Shown: piece by piece, positions 27,035 to 34,605 of the stretch
Position numbering within the stretch: position 1 is the stretch's first letter
Layout of the letters: the number at the start of each line of letters is the position of its first letter
DNA from: Methanomassiliicoccus sp.
GTDB lineage: Archaea; Thermoplasmatota; Thermoplasmata; Methanomassiliicoccales; Methanomassiliicoccaceae
Direction: 5' to 3'
Assembly (NCBI GenBank): GCA_012719175.1
Contig: JAAYAX010000004.1
Span: 558,001-622,000, forward strand
Length of the DNA stretch: 64,000 bases
Made by a program: the position numbers and the translations under genes
Notes under the pieces: generated by a model
Databases searched by the model: none
Told to the model about the DNA's origin: nothing
The model's input: the letters and a program-made list of their open reading frames with translations, nothing else

Positions 27035-27445
27035 ATGAAGGCCTCGATCGATAGTGGTAGAGGTGAATCCATCGACAGGAACATGATCGGAGGTAACAGT
27101 GGTGGGAGGACATCGGTAGAAGAGGCCGAAATAGGTAGTGCTCAGATGAAGCTTGCGAATGAGACGCAAGGGACGGCATCCGTGAGTACGAGGGAGAAAC
27201 ATGATAATAATGGGATATGCGATCGAGCTAATCATCCGCTGTCTGTCCACACACTTCTTGTTTGCCTTGCTTTCGGGCTTGCTGGGGTACTACCTGATGT
27301 GGACCATATGTTCGAAGGCCTACACCGATCGTTCCACATTCCGTTCACCCTTCTGGGCTGGTGTCTTTTGTGCCTTGCTATCTCACTTGATGTTAGATAC
27401 GTACACTCTCATCGCGTGAACGACCCCAAGACCACGGAGAACTAA
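27035..27445 (+). CDS. Small membrane protein, LPDVDH-type; possibly frameshifted YdjM/DUF457-like gene
   Basis: The frame from ATG 27035 gives 136 residues: a polar N-terminal ~70 with little character, then VHTLLVCLAFGLAGVLPDVDHMF, HRSFHIP and a second hydrophobic segment. GVLPDVDH and HRxxH resemble the metal site of YdjM/DUF457 membrane-bound hydrolases. However, the next frame over the same DNA (27201-27419) reads STHFLFALLSGLLG and ends ALLSHLMLDTYTLIA, which match the start and the SHLxLDxxT end of the same family. One explanation is a gene broken by two frameshifts; another is chance hydrophobicity with the 136-residue frame real, supported by the TATA box 29 bases upstream. Not settled. 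Confidence 0.42.
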   Translation: MKASIDSGRGESIDRNMIGGNSGGRTSVEEAEIGSAQMKLANETQGTASVSTREKHDNNGICDRANHPLSVHTLLVCLAFGLAGVLPDVDHMFEGLHRSFHIPFTLLGWCLLCLAISLDVRYVHSHRVNDPKTTEN

Positions 27446-27937
27446 GTTCACTGATCGGACCCTATAAAACGACGGCATTTCATTGAATCCATATAACCAA
27501 ATTGCCGTTGCTTTGACCCCTCCGCCTAAATGTTTCGAATAACCTCTTCGTGGGAACAGCACGATAGTTTTCTTCGATCAGTGCTACAAACAGCGGCTCG
27601 GCCGAAGACACTCGACCGAGTCCCTTTTTGTATCTTAAAATGGTTGATTAGAAAGACACAGTAATAAGAGAGGGTTCAGGACATCTGATCTCATGATGGC
27701 CTGGTGAACTGCCTCGACCGATAAAAGTGTGAGATCGCTCCTGTCACGATGCTTGTATCGCCCAATATTCTGCTCCTTTTTTCATCATTTACCTGATTTG
27801 TTTTTTCAAAGTTGATAACTATAAATGAATTGATGTAAGAATGGCATGTTGGCCTTTACGGGTTAAAAGCTTCAATACAAACAAGAAAATAAAAACAGCA
27901 AATAGAACCATTCAGAGAAATTATGAGCTGAAGAGGT
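27446..27937. other. Intergenic stretch without recognised feature
   Basis: About 490 bases between convergent genes. The right part (27770-27920) is AT-rich with A- and T-runs that could terminate transcripts from both sides. I see no open frame of note, no tRNA-like or repeat structure. Confidence 0.4.
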
Positions 27938-28189
27938 TTACATCATAACCATGTAGGCGACGTCCAGAACGAACACTGCCAGCAATGGCATTATGGCCAG
28001 GTTCATCGCCTTCTTTATCTTAGGAGAGTTGAGAGTGGTAGATGATATGAGTTCCTTTGATGATAGGAGCATGATCAATAGTACCGCTATCAGTGCTCCC
28101 CCGACACCGATGCCAACTGCTGATGTCATAGTGATCGCGCTTGACGCGGTGGTTGCAGCAGCAGATGAAGATACTATGCTCGATAGCAT
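27938..28189 (-). CDS. Small two-helix membrane protein
   Basis: 83 residues. A Ser/Ala/Thr-rich N-terminal region flows into a hydrophobic glycine-rich helix (GIGVGGALIAVLLIMLL, about 26-44), followed by SSKELISSTTLNSPKIKKA and a second helix (about 64-82) up to the C-terminus. The basic linker predicts it to be cytoplasmic. ATG at 28189. I do not recognise the family. It lies 55 bases downstream of the CPBP protease gene on the same strand and may be cotranscribed. Confidence 0.6.
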   Translation of the reverse strand: MLSSIVSSSAAATTASSAITMTSAVGIGVGGALIAVLLIMLLSSKELISSTTLNSPKIKKAMNLAIMPLLAVFVLDVAYMVMM

Positions 28190-28244
28190 TACCGATACAA
28201 TTCATTGTTCAATATATAATCTTTACTAGCCAAGTTTGATAATA

Positions 28245-29081
28245 TTAAAAGAGGCGAAGATAGCCAAACGGCAGGAACGAGAACAAGAAGAAGTTCAAGG
28301 CACCATGTATGAGCGTGACGTAGGCCAGGCTCTTTGTCCTATAGAATGAAACGCCTAGGAACAGGGCCACCACGAACACATAGATGAGGTAAGGCAACGA
28401 TTGGTACCCGGAGTGCATGACCGCGAACATGATGGAAGACACAGCGATGGCGCCTAGTACGCCCAGCGTACCCTGGACCCGCGTCTGTAGTAAATAACGG
28501 AACACTAGCTCCTCCCCCAAACCGACGAAGAACACCATGACTACGAACAAGAATGCGAGGTTCTCTAAAGACATGTCAGAGATCATCCTCAGGTCAGGTA
28601 TGGTCATACTTAGAACATTAAACTCGATGTTCGCCAGCAAGAGAGCGAATGCTAGGCCCAATGGAAGATGATAGAGTTTCCACCCTGACCTCTCCTTAGA
28701 AAGGGACACGAAGGAACGCATCTTCACCACATAATCCTTAAAGCCGAGGGACTCGTCGCGTATCAGTAGGAACGCCACTACGATGACCGGAGCGTAGATA
28801 AGAGGTATCCACTCCAACGTCATCGTCGTGAACTTGGGCATCCCCAGGTTCAGGACTCGAAGCATCGACACCAGAGAGAAGCACTGCCAGATGATGGGGT
28901 TCTCCCTCATGAGCAGTGGCACCATGACGCACACGAGGATGTTCAGTAGATGCAGGATGATGCAGGCATCGAAGTTCCCTACGAACAGGAAACCCTCACC
29001 CAAGAGAATCATAGCCATGGGCATCACGATGGGCAGGACCATGGGAATGTGAACGTTCAGTCGGGAGAAGTGGAACTCCAT
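28245..29081 (-). CDS. CPBP family intramembrane metalloprotease
   Basis: 278 residues with about eight hydrophobic segments. The CPBP (CAAX protease/bacteriocin-processing) motifs are all present in the C-terminal half: GEELVFRYLLQ (motif EExxxR), FAVMHSGY (FxxxH) and LIHGALNFFLF (HxxxN). These residues form the glutamate/histidine metal site in the membrane. Substrates of archaeal CPBP proteases are mostly unknown; in glycan loci they might process or anchor surface proteins. The start at ATG 29081 leads straight into a hydrophobic segment after a short amphipathic stretch. It is divergent from the DUF1616 gene. Confidence 0.88.
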   Translation of the reverse strand: MEFHFSRLNVHIPMVLPIVMPMAMILLGEGFLFVGNFDACIILHLLNILVCVMVPLLMRENPIIWQCFSLVSMLRVLNLGMPKFTTMTLEWIPLIYAPVIVVAFLLIRDESLGFKDYVVKMRSFVSLSKERSGWKLYHLPLGLAFALLLANIEFNVLSMTIPDLRMISDMSLENLAFLFVVMVFFVGLGEELVFRYLLQTRVQGTLGVLGAIAVSSIMFAVMHSGYQSLPYLIYVFVVALFLGVSFYRTKSLAYVTLIHGALNFFLFSFLPFGYLRLF

Positions 29082-29180
29082 CGGACTGGGAACAAAGTGA
29101 CCATATTAAGACCTTATCCACTGATTTTTAATGAAAAATATCAAGGCCAGTTTTTTCTACAAATTTATCGAGGGTGCTAA

Positions 29181-29190
29181 CACATATATA
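29181..29190 (+). promoter_or_regulatory. TATA box for the DUF1616 gene
   Basis: CACATATATA is centred about 28 bases before the TTG at 29214, which suits a leaderless transcript that starts at this TTG. Confidence 0.5.
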
Positions 29191-29213
29191 GTTACGATTG
29201 ATTTCGAGGCATA

Positions 29214-30212
29214 TTGCAGAGCGGACAGAGATCTGAACTGATACAGGTCTGGGACCTGCTGACCATAATACTAATTTCGGTCCTACTTGCAGTTTTCATA
29301 TACTTCTTGCCAGACAATATAGGCAGGGTGATCTTCGGCCTGCCGTTTATCCTGTTCTTCCCCGGTTACGTTCTCGTAGCGACGCTGTTCCCTGAGAGGA
29401 AGTCTTTGGACCTGATAGAGAGGATCGCACTATCGTTCGGGATCAGCATCGCCGTGGTGCCGCTCATCGGCTTCGGGCTCAATTACACGCCGTTCGGCAT
29501 ACGCCTGACGCCGATACTCATATCCCTAGTCATCTTCAATGTGGTTTTCGCCATCGTGGCCACGTGGAGAAGGCTCCAGGCCAAGGATCCCTTCCTCCCG
29601 TTCGAGCCGCAGGACAAGTTCGCCCAGATGAGGAACCGCTTCCGGCAGGAAAGCAATCTGGACAAGGCGCTGAGCGTCATCTTGGTCCTTGCCATCCTCT
29701 CTTCCGTCTTCGCCCTCGGATACGTCGTGGCCGTGCCCAAGGAGGGAGAGCATTTCACCGAGTTCTATCTACTCGGTCCTGGCGGCAAAGCGGACGACTA
29801 TCCAAACAATCTGACCGTTAACGAGATTGCCAGCGTCATCGTCGGCATAGCGAACCACGAGGGCCGCACCGTCGACTATTCCGTCGAGGTATGGTTGTCC
29901 AACATGACCTACGCGGATAATACCACGACGATAAACAGGCTGTACTACTTCGGTTCTTTCAATCAAACGCTGTCGCACACCGACGCCAACATCGAAGGCA
30001 ACTGGGAGGTGCAGTGGCAGAGGGTGTACAACTTCTCCGTCCCGTTCTCCGGGCAGTTCAAGCTGTGGTTCGTCCTGCTCCTGGACGAGGAGGCCTACAG
30101 CGGAGCACAGTACACCAATGTCGTCGGTACTCAAACCGCGAATCGGTTCTTGAACATCCTCAACGATGACAACAGCTATACGCTGAACCTCAATCTCAAC
30201 GTAGCCGGATAA
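29214..30212 (+). CDS. DUF1616 membrane protein
   Basis: 332 residues. Four N-terminal hydrophobic segments (about 15-130) contain the DUF1616 hallmarks: LPDNIGRVIFGLPFILFFPG (the LR...glp.vlf.PGY pattern), LFPERKSLDLIERIALSFG and GFGLNYTPFGIRL. A fourth helix near 155-175 leads into an outer domain with FYLLGPGGKADDYPNNLTV and several N-glycosylation sequons (NLT, NMT, NTT, NQT). DUF1616 proteins are widespread in archaeal surface-glycan loci; no activity is known. It starts at TTG on a probable leaderless mRNA. Confidence 0.85.
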   Translation: MQSGQRSELIQVWDLLTIILISVLLAVFIYFLPDNIGRVIFGLPFILFFPGYVLVATLFPERKSLDLIERIALSFGISIAVVPLIGFGLNYTPFGIRLTPILISLVIFNVVFAIVATWRRLQAKDPFLPFEPQDKFAQMRNRFRQESNLDKALSVILVLAILSSVFALGYVVAVPKEGEHFTEFYLLGPGGKADDYPNNLTVNEIASVIVGIANHEGRTVDYSVEVWLSNMTYADNTTTINRLYYFGSFNQTLSHTDANIEGNWEVQWQRVYNFSVPFSGQFKLWFVLLLDEEAYSGAQYTNVVGTQTANRFLNILNDDNSYTLNLNLNVAG

Positions 30213-30235
30213 CGTCTCTTTTTACCTACACTACC

Positions 30236-31228
30236 TCACTGCTTAATGAGGTGCGACTTCATGAGAAGCGTAAGGGAGTTCAGTGTCAGCGCTGATATGG
30301 CAAGGAACGCGCCGATCATGAACAGGGCGACCGCCAGCATGACCTGCGATATGAACGAGCGCAACACGTAGAAGTCCACTAGGGTGAAGAAGCCGAGAGC
30401 AAGGCCGAAGGCCATGAAGATCGCGCCGGGCACCCCGAACATGATGAGGGGGTGCTTGTATCCGATCATGGACACCACGTTCCCGAGAAGCTTCATGCCC
30501 ATGGAGACCGCGCCCTGCTTGTGCCCGTTGGGCACATCATAGCGCACGGAGATCGGCACCTCGGTGATCTTCAAGCCTCTATCCGAGAAGTGAGTGATCA
30601 TGTCCGATTCGACATTGTAGCCGTCGGAGTGGAAGTCCAGGTTCTTGAGCGCCCTCGCGCTCAACGCGCGCATTCCCGACTGGGAGTCGGTGATGTTGAC
30701 ATTGGAGGAGGCGTTGGAGATGCGATTGATGACCTTCTGGCCGAAGATGCGGTACTTGGGGATGTCCTTCTGCTCGCCCAGGAAGCGGGAGCCTATTGCC
30801 AGGTCGGCCTCGTCCTTGACGATGGGAGCTAGAACTGTCGGTATGTCCTCGCAGCGATGCTGTCCGTCGCCGTCCAACATGACGGCGGCGTCGAAGCCCT
30901 GCTTCTCCGCTTCCCGCAAACCGGTAAGGAGAGCTTGAGCCTTGCCGCCGTTCTTAGGGAGGCGGATGACGTAAGCGCCGGCCTTCTCCGATATTTGTGA
31001 GGTTTGATCGTGGGAGTGATCATCCACTACGATGACGCTGTCGACGTACAGCAGAGCGCCGAGTACCACGCTGCCGATGGCGATCTCCTCGTTGTAGGCG
31101 GGGATGACCGCTACGGTCCGCAGCTCCGATGCTCTTTCCGGCACTTCCCCTATGCTTTCACCGGACATTGCTTGAAGCATAGGGGTGGTAGTATCTGATA
31201 CTTGTCGTCGAACTCCTGCATCTACCAA
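30236..31228 (-). CDS. Dolichyl-phosphate sugar synthase-like GT2 (AglJ-like)
   Basis: 330 residues. GT-A domain at about 35-240: VAVIPAYNEEIAIGSVVLGA, VIVVDDHSHDQTSQI, LPKNGGKAQALLTGL, AAVMLDGDGQH (DxD) and AIGSRFLGE, then ITDSQSGMRALS. Two to three hydrophobic helices follow (about 245-320). This order is typical of archaeal enzymes that load the first sugar onto dolichyl phosphate for N-glycosylation. The frame opens with TTG at 31228, preceded by GAGGTCATCAGA; an ATG at 31180 would remove 16 poorly conserved residues. The N-terminal ~30 residues before VAVIP are longer than usual. Confidence 0.88.
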   Translation of the reverse strand: MVDAGVRRQVSDTTTPMLQAMSGESIGEVPERASELRTVAVIPAYNEEIAIGSVVLGALLYVDSVIVVDDHSHDQTSQISEKAGAYVIRLPKNGGKAQALLTGLREAEKQGFDAAVMLDGDGQHRCEDIPTVLAPIVKDEADLAIGSRFLGEQKDIPKYRIFGQKVINRISNASSNVNITDSQSGMRALSARALKNLDFHSDGYNVESDMITHFSDRGLKITEVPISVRYDVPNGHKQGAVSMGMKLLGNVVSMIGYKHPLIMFGVPGAIFMAFGLALGFFTLVDFYVLRSFISQVMLAVALFMIGAFLAISALTLNSLTLLMKSHLIKQ

Positions 31229-31363
31229 TCTGATGACCTCTTCTTATTTATCGAAGTGAATAATATAATTACATGATGTTCAAATACTTTTGCATAGGCC
31301 GCGACCTGATGTCTGGAGCTCGGGCCAAGTATGCCATTGTATATGGAGGTGGGCAAGGAGCTC

Positions 31364-32455
31364 TCACTCTCCATCGAACCGTCCCCTCCCCCTTTCCACC
31401 GTGTCCATGATCCGGGAGGCGGAATGCCCGTCCCCGAAGGGGTTGGACCACGAGGTCTTGCGGTTGAGCATGGCCCACACCGCCACCTGGATGCGCTCCG
31501 GGTCCGTGCCTGCGAGCATGTTCGCTCCCACGGCCACGGTCTCCGGTCTCTCCGTGTTCTCGCGCATGGTGACACATGGCACACCAAGAATGCATGCTTC
31601 CTCCTGAACGCCGCCAGAATCCGTCAACACGAGCCGGGCGTGGGACTCCATGCGCAGGAAGTCCATGTAGCCGAAGGGCTGGACAACGGAGACGTTCCTT
31701 GGATTGAGGCCAAACTCCTTGAGTCGATTCTGGGTGCGGGGGTGGGCGGGGAATATGATGGGCATGCCGGTCTCTCGCCCCACCGCCTCCATGCCCTCCA
31801 CCATTCCCTTCAGACGTGACGACGAGTCCACATTCTCCTGCCGGTGCGCGGTCGCCAGAACGTACTCTTTCGCCTTTAAACCAAGGTTCTCCATGAGTCG
31901 CGATCGCTCGTCCGACAGCTTCCGGTTCTCGTTCACCGCGTCCACCACAGTGTTGCCCGTAACGGTCACACCCTTCTCGATTCCTTCCTTGGCCAGGTTC
32001 TTCCGCGCCTCCTCGGTGGGAGCAAAGAGCATGTCGGAGATGTGATCGGCGACCACGCGGTTGACCTCCTCGGGCATGGAGCGGTCATGAGAACGCAGAC
32101 CGGATTCCACGTGACCGACCCTGATCCCCAGCTTGGATGCTGCGAGCGAGGCGGCCATCACGGTGTTGGTGTCCCCCTGGACGAGCACCATGTCCGGTCT
32201 GTCGGCGGTGAGCACGTTCTCCACCCCGGCGAGGATCTTAGAGGTCTGCATGGCATGGGAGGCCGAGCCGACGTCGAGGTTGTACTTGACGGGAGGGAGC
32301 GAGAGCTCCTCGAAGAACACCTTATCCATCTCGTACGAGTAGTGCTGGCCGGTGTGGAGGATGTAATAAGGGACTTTCCTCCGCTCGCACTCCCGGACCA
32401 GGGGGGACAACTTGATGATCTCAGGCCGGGTGCCCAGGACGATGGCTATCTTCAT
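31364..32455 (-). CDS. wecB: UDP-N-acetylglucosamine 2-epimerase (non-hydrolysing)
   Basis: 363 residues, the normal length. Signatures in order: VLGTRPEIIKLSPLVRE at the start, HTGQHYSYEMD, LVQGDTNTVMAASLAASKL, HVESGLRSHDRSMPEEVNR (catalytic acidic residues and HxEaGlR), TVTGNTVVDAV, LVLTDSGGVQEEACILGVP and RENTERPE. It converts UDP-GlcNAc to UDP-ManNAc, the precursor of ManNAc/ManNAcA residues in archaeal N-glycans and exopolysaccharides. It follows the dolichyl-phosphate synthase in the gene order on the same strand but 135 bases upstream of it, so they may share a transcript. ATG at 32455. Confidence 0.95.
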   Translation of the reverse strand: MKIAIVLGTRPEIIKLSPLVRECERRKVPYYILHTGQHYSYEMDKVFFEELSLPPVKYNLDVGSASHAMQTSKILAGVENVLTADRPDMVLVQGDTNTVMAASLAASKLGIRVGHVESGLRSHDRSMPEEVNRVVADHISDMLFAPTEEARKNLAKEGIEKGVTVTGNTVVDAVNENRKLSDERSRLMENLGLKAKEYVLATAHRQENVDSSSRLKGMVEGMEAVGRETGMPIIFPAHPRTQNRLKEFGLNPRNVSVVQPFGYMDFLRMESHARLVLTDSGGVQEEACILGVPCVTMRENTERPETVAVGANMLAGTDPERIQVAVWAMLNRKTSWSNPFGDGHSASRIMDTVERGRGRFDGE

Positions 32456-32510
32456 CGGGAGGCGATAAGGGGGTGCGGTTAAGAATTTTGCTCAGAAGAG
32501 CGGTCCGCGT

Positions 32511-32948
32511 TTATACTCTACCGGCCTTCATGTTGTTCTTCATGGCCATGTACTGGTCCTGTGATATCTCTCCCCTCGCATACCTGAGGTCGAGGAGATC
32601 GGTAGCGTTGGACGGCTCCAGGACCTTCATCGGTTGTGCGTGACCGCCGAAGAGGCTGCTCTTGACCTTCTCCTGGGTCTTGCTTATAAAACCCTGCTTG
32701 TCCTGCGTCATGAAGAGGTACACGGCGATGAGGATGAGGAGCATCAGCACCGGTAGCGTTACCAGAGCAACGGACATCCACCACGTCATCTGGGCCATGC
32801 TCTCGGCGATCGCTCTAGCCTCCGCGTTCTCGATGCCCGCCGTCTCCGCGTCCGGGTGGAAGTAGCCGGCTAGGATGATGAACATGAGGAAGACGATGAA
32901 CGCCACCCCGGTGAGTATGAGGCTAAGCCCGCGCCTGTCGATATTCAT
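32511..32948 (-). CDS. Two-helix membrane protein with C-terminal SHOCT domain
   Basis: 145 residues. Helix 1 (about 10-28) and helix 2 (about 57-78) flank an outer loop rich in E and A; a basic cytoplasmic linker is followed by a C-terminal SHOCT motif, DLLDLRYARGEISQDQYMAMK (short helix, ARGEI turn, second helix). SHOCT tails act as small oligomerisation modules. Function otherwise unknown. The ATG at 32948 sits just after an AT-rich promoter stretch; the gene lies upstream of wecB on the same strand, 55 bases away. Confidence 0.72.
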   Translation of the reverse strand: MNIDRRGLSLILTGVAFIVFLMFIILAGYFHPDAETAGIENAEARAIAESMAQMTWWMSVALVTLPVLMLLILIAVYLFMTQDKQGFISKTQEKVKSSLFGGHAQPMKVLEPSNATDLLDLRYARGEISQDQYMAMKNNMKAGRV

Positions 32949-33351
32949 GACCGTTCGGGCTGAGAATTAATATTTAGAGAACATAAATATTTGTAAGTGA
33001 ATTTCAAAAGTTGATTATTAACACGAGCGCTCAGCCATGAGGACATGCTTCCCTATTGTCGCGAGCATGCTCCCTGCCCTGGCGTCGACGCTCTGTCGCT
33101 CTCTGTTCCATACCATTCCCTCTACAGGGTAATGAACAGGCTTGGATCTGTTCGTTCAGCTCCCATCGCAGTGTTCGGGTTTCGAAGGCGATGTCCCCAT
33201 CCGCTCAACTGGAACCAAAAGCGATGGGGGTTGCCTATCGACGGAAAGCATATTTCCCGGAGGAACAGACTGATGACATTTCTTCGCCACCCGGTCCCCC
33301 TTCCGGCGATAATTAGAAATCACCGACGTAGGAAACAGAGTAGAGATAATT
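32949..33351. promoter_or_regulatory. Divergent intergenic region
   Basis: About 400 bases. The left 60 bases are AT-rich and probably hold promoters for the SHOCT gene. The rest is GC-balanced; one open plus frame (33045-33362) overlaps the next gene but has no homologous-looking content, so I leave it out. Confidence 0.35.
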
Positions 33352-33645
33352 ATGGCGGATGAGGAACAGATGAGGGAGTACTGCATTAGCGCTATGAACT
33401 ACACCCAGAACTGGGATACTTGGAAGAAGACGCTGAAAGAGGCCATCACGGTGGGAAAGGGCATGGGTCTCTCGGACGATGAGATCAAGGACATCGCCAA
33501 CCGGTTCACCGACTTCCTGGTAGAGAGGGTGTGCGCGGAGACGGCGGAGGAGGAGCTGCTGAAGGACATGTGGGATGCCGCCGATGTGGATGAGAGGAAG
33601 GCCATCGTGAGCATATTCTACAAGATGCTGTCCAAGGAGGCCTAG
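33352..33645 (+). CDS. DUF3243-like small helical protein
   Basis: 97 residues, highly charged, all-helical in appearance. The segment NWDTWKKTLKEAITVGKGMG, then LSDDEIKDIANRFTDFLVERV, EEELLKDMWDAADVDERKAI matches from memory the DUF3243 family of Firmicutes (f..wk..l...v..gk.lGlsde.i...a..igdyLa..v.p.n.eEklLkelW.va.eeE...la). Function unknown in any organism that I know of. It is first of three small plus-strand genes (33352-34487). Confidence 0.75.
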   Translation: MADEEQMREYCISAMNYTQNWDTWKKTLKEAITVGKGMGLSDDEIKDIANRFTDFLVERVCAETAEEELLKDMWDAADVDERKAIVSIFYKMLSKEA

Positions 33646-33775
33646 ATCAGTCTAGATCCCTCCCTTTGGAGGCTCGGGGGCTGACATACATTAGCCCCAT
33701 ATCCAGCGTTGGATCGGAAAGATGATATGCTGTGCATAACGGGACAGGAGGAAGTGAGTTAGAAGAGCGTGTGAT

Positions 33776-34072
33776 ATGGGCTTCATGGACTGGTTCGCCA
33801 AGAGATTGATCGACAGGATGACGCCTAAGGAACGCTACGATCTCGCCTCCACGGCGATCACAGAGATGATATCGTCGATGACGCCGGAGGAGAGGAGGGA
33901 CATGATCACCCGCCTGGTCCCCGACACTTTGAGGACCATGCTTGAGAGTATGACCCCGGAAGAGAGGAAGGATGTGATGGGCGCCCTGATGCCTGCCATC
34001 CTCCTTCAGTTGTCATCGTCCGGTGCGCTGAGCGGAATGGTGGAGCTGTTCCGGCCCAAAGGGATGGCGTGA
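33776..34072 (+). CDS. Small protein with three MTPEER repeats
   Basis: 98 residues. After MGFMDWFAKRLIDR come three repeats of about 24-29 residues beginning MTPKERYDL, MTPEERRDM and MTPEERKDV, each predicted as an amphipathic helix that starts with a TPEER cap. The C-terminus (PAILLQLSSSGALSGMVELF) is more hydrophobic. No family recognised; the pattern suggests a small helical adaptor or oligomer. GTGAT directly precedes ATG 33776. It is 130 bases after the DUF3243-like gene. Confidence 0.6.
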   Translation: MGFMDWFAKRLIDRMTPKERYDLASTAITEMISSMTPEERRDMITRLVPDTLRTMLESMTPEERKDVMGALMPAILLQLSSSGALSGMVELFRPKGMA

Positions 34073-34133
34073 AAAGGGCCATGGCGGCAACGTGATGTAG
34101 CTCCCACGACCATACATTGCTAGAGGTTGGGAG

Positions 34134-34487
34134 ATGCCACACGTAGTGCTAACCGGAAGCGTGGTCATGGAGGAGTTGTTCAGAACGCTCAGGCCGATCA
34201 TGATCAGGGAGGACCAGGACATCCTGCGGACCATGGACGCGTACATCAATGTCAACGGGACGTCCATCCTGATCGAGTCCCTCGCCGTGGAGGGGGGCAA
34301 GAAGACCTCCTTCCTCACCCTCGTCTCGTCCAGGGACGATGGCGTGGTGGTCAGGCTTTACCCCAAGCTCGAGGTGGAGAAGACCGATGGGGTCAAGAGG
34401 ATCCTTGCCGAGCAGGCGAAGCAGATACTCACCTCCCTGCCGAACTTGAACATCGGTGAGACGAACCTGAGCAGCTATCTCGAGTAA
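34134..34487 (+). CDS. Small protein of unknown function
   Basis: 117 residues with alternating strand and helix character: VVLTGSVVMEELFRTLRPIM, then INVNGTSILIESLAVEGGKK, FLTLVSSRDDGVVVRLYPKLEVEKTDGVKRIL and a final helix plus NLNIGETNLSSYLE. No motif that I recognise. GAGGTTGGGAG precedes the ATG at 34134. It is 61 bases after the MTPEER-repeat gene on the same strand; both are likely on one transcript. Confidence 0.6.
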   Translation: MPHVVLTGSVVMEELFRTLRPIMIREDQDILRTMDAYINVNGTSILIESLAVEGGKKTSFLTLVSSRDDGVVVRLYPKLEVEKTDGVKRILAEQAKQILTSLPNLNIGETNLSSYLE

Positions 34488-34552
34488 GAATTCCATTACA
34501 GCGTCTGGGCACGCTTGGGCTGGCAGGTAGAAAAGGATCCATTCCAGAGGTA

Positions 34553-34591
34553 AGAAAAAAAGAATGGGCCGGGCAGATCTCTTATCGGCCC
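34553..34591 (-). terminator. Hairpin plus T-run after the FAS1 gene
   Basis: On the minus strand a 6-base stem GGGCCG/CGGCCC (34586-34591 with 34566-34571) is followed by ATTC and seven T (34555-34561), a good intrinsic-type terminator just past the FAS1 stop. Confidence 0.6.
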
Positions 34592-34605
34592 AAGTTTCGG
34601 TCCAT

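Noticed and set aside
33045-33362. 105-residue plus frame before the DUF3243-like gene
   Set aside because: Low-information sequence, overlaps the next gene and lacks a ribosome site or promoter at the right distance.
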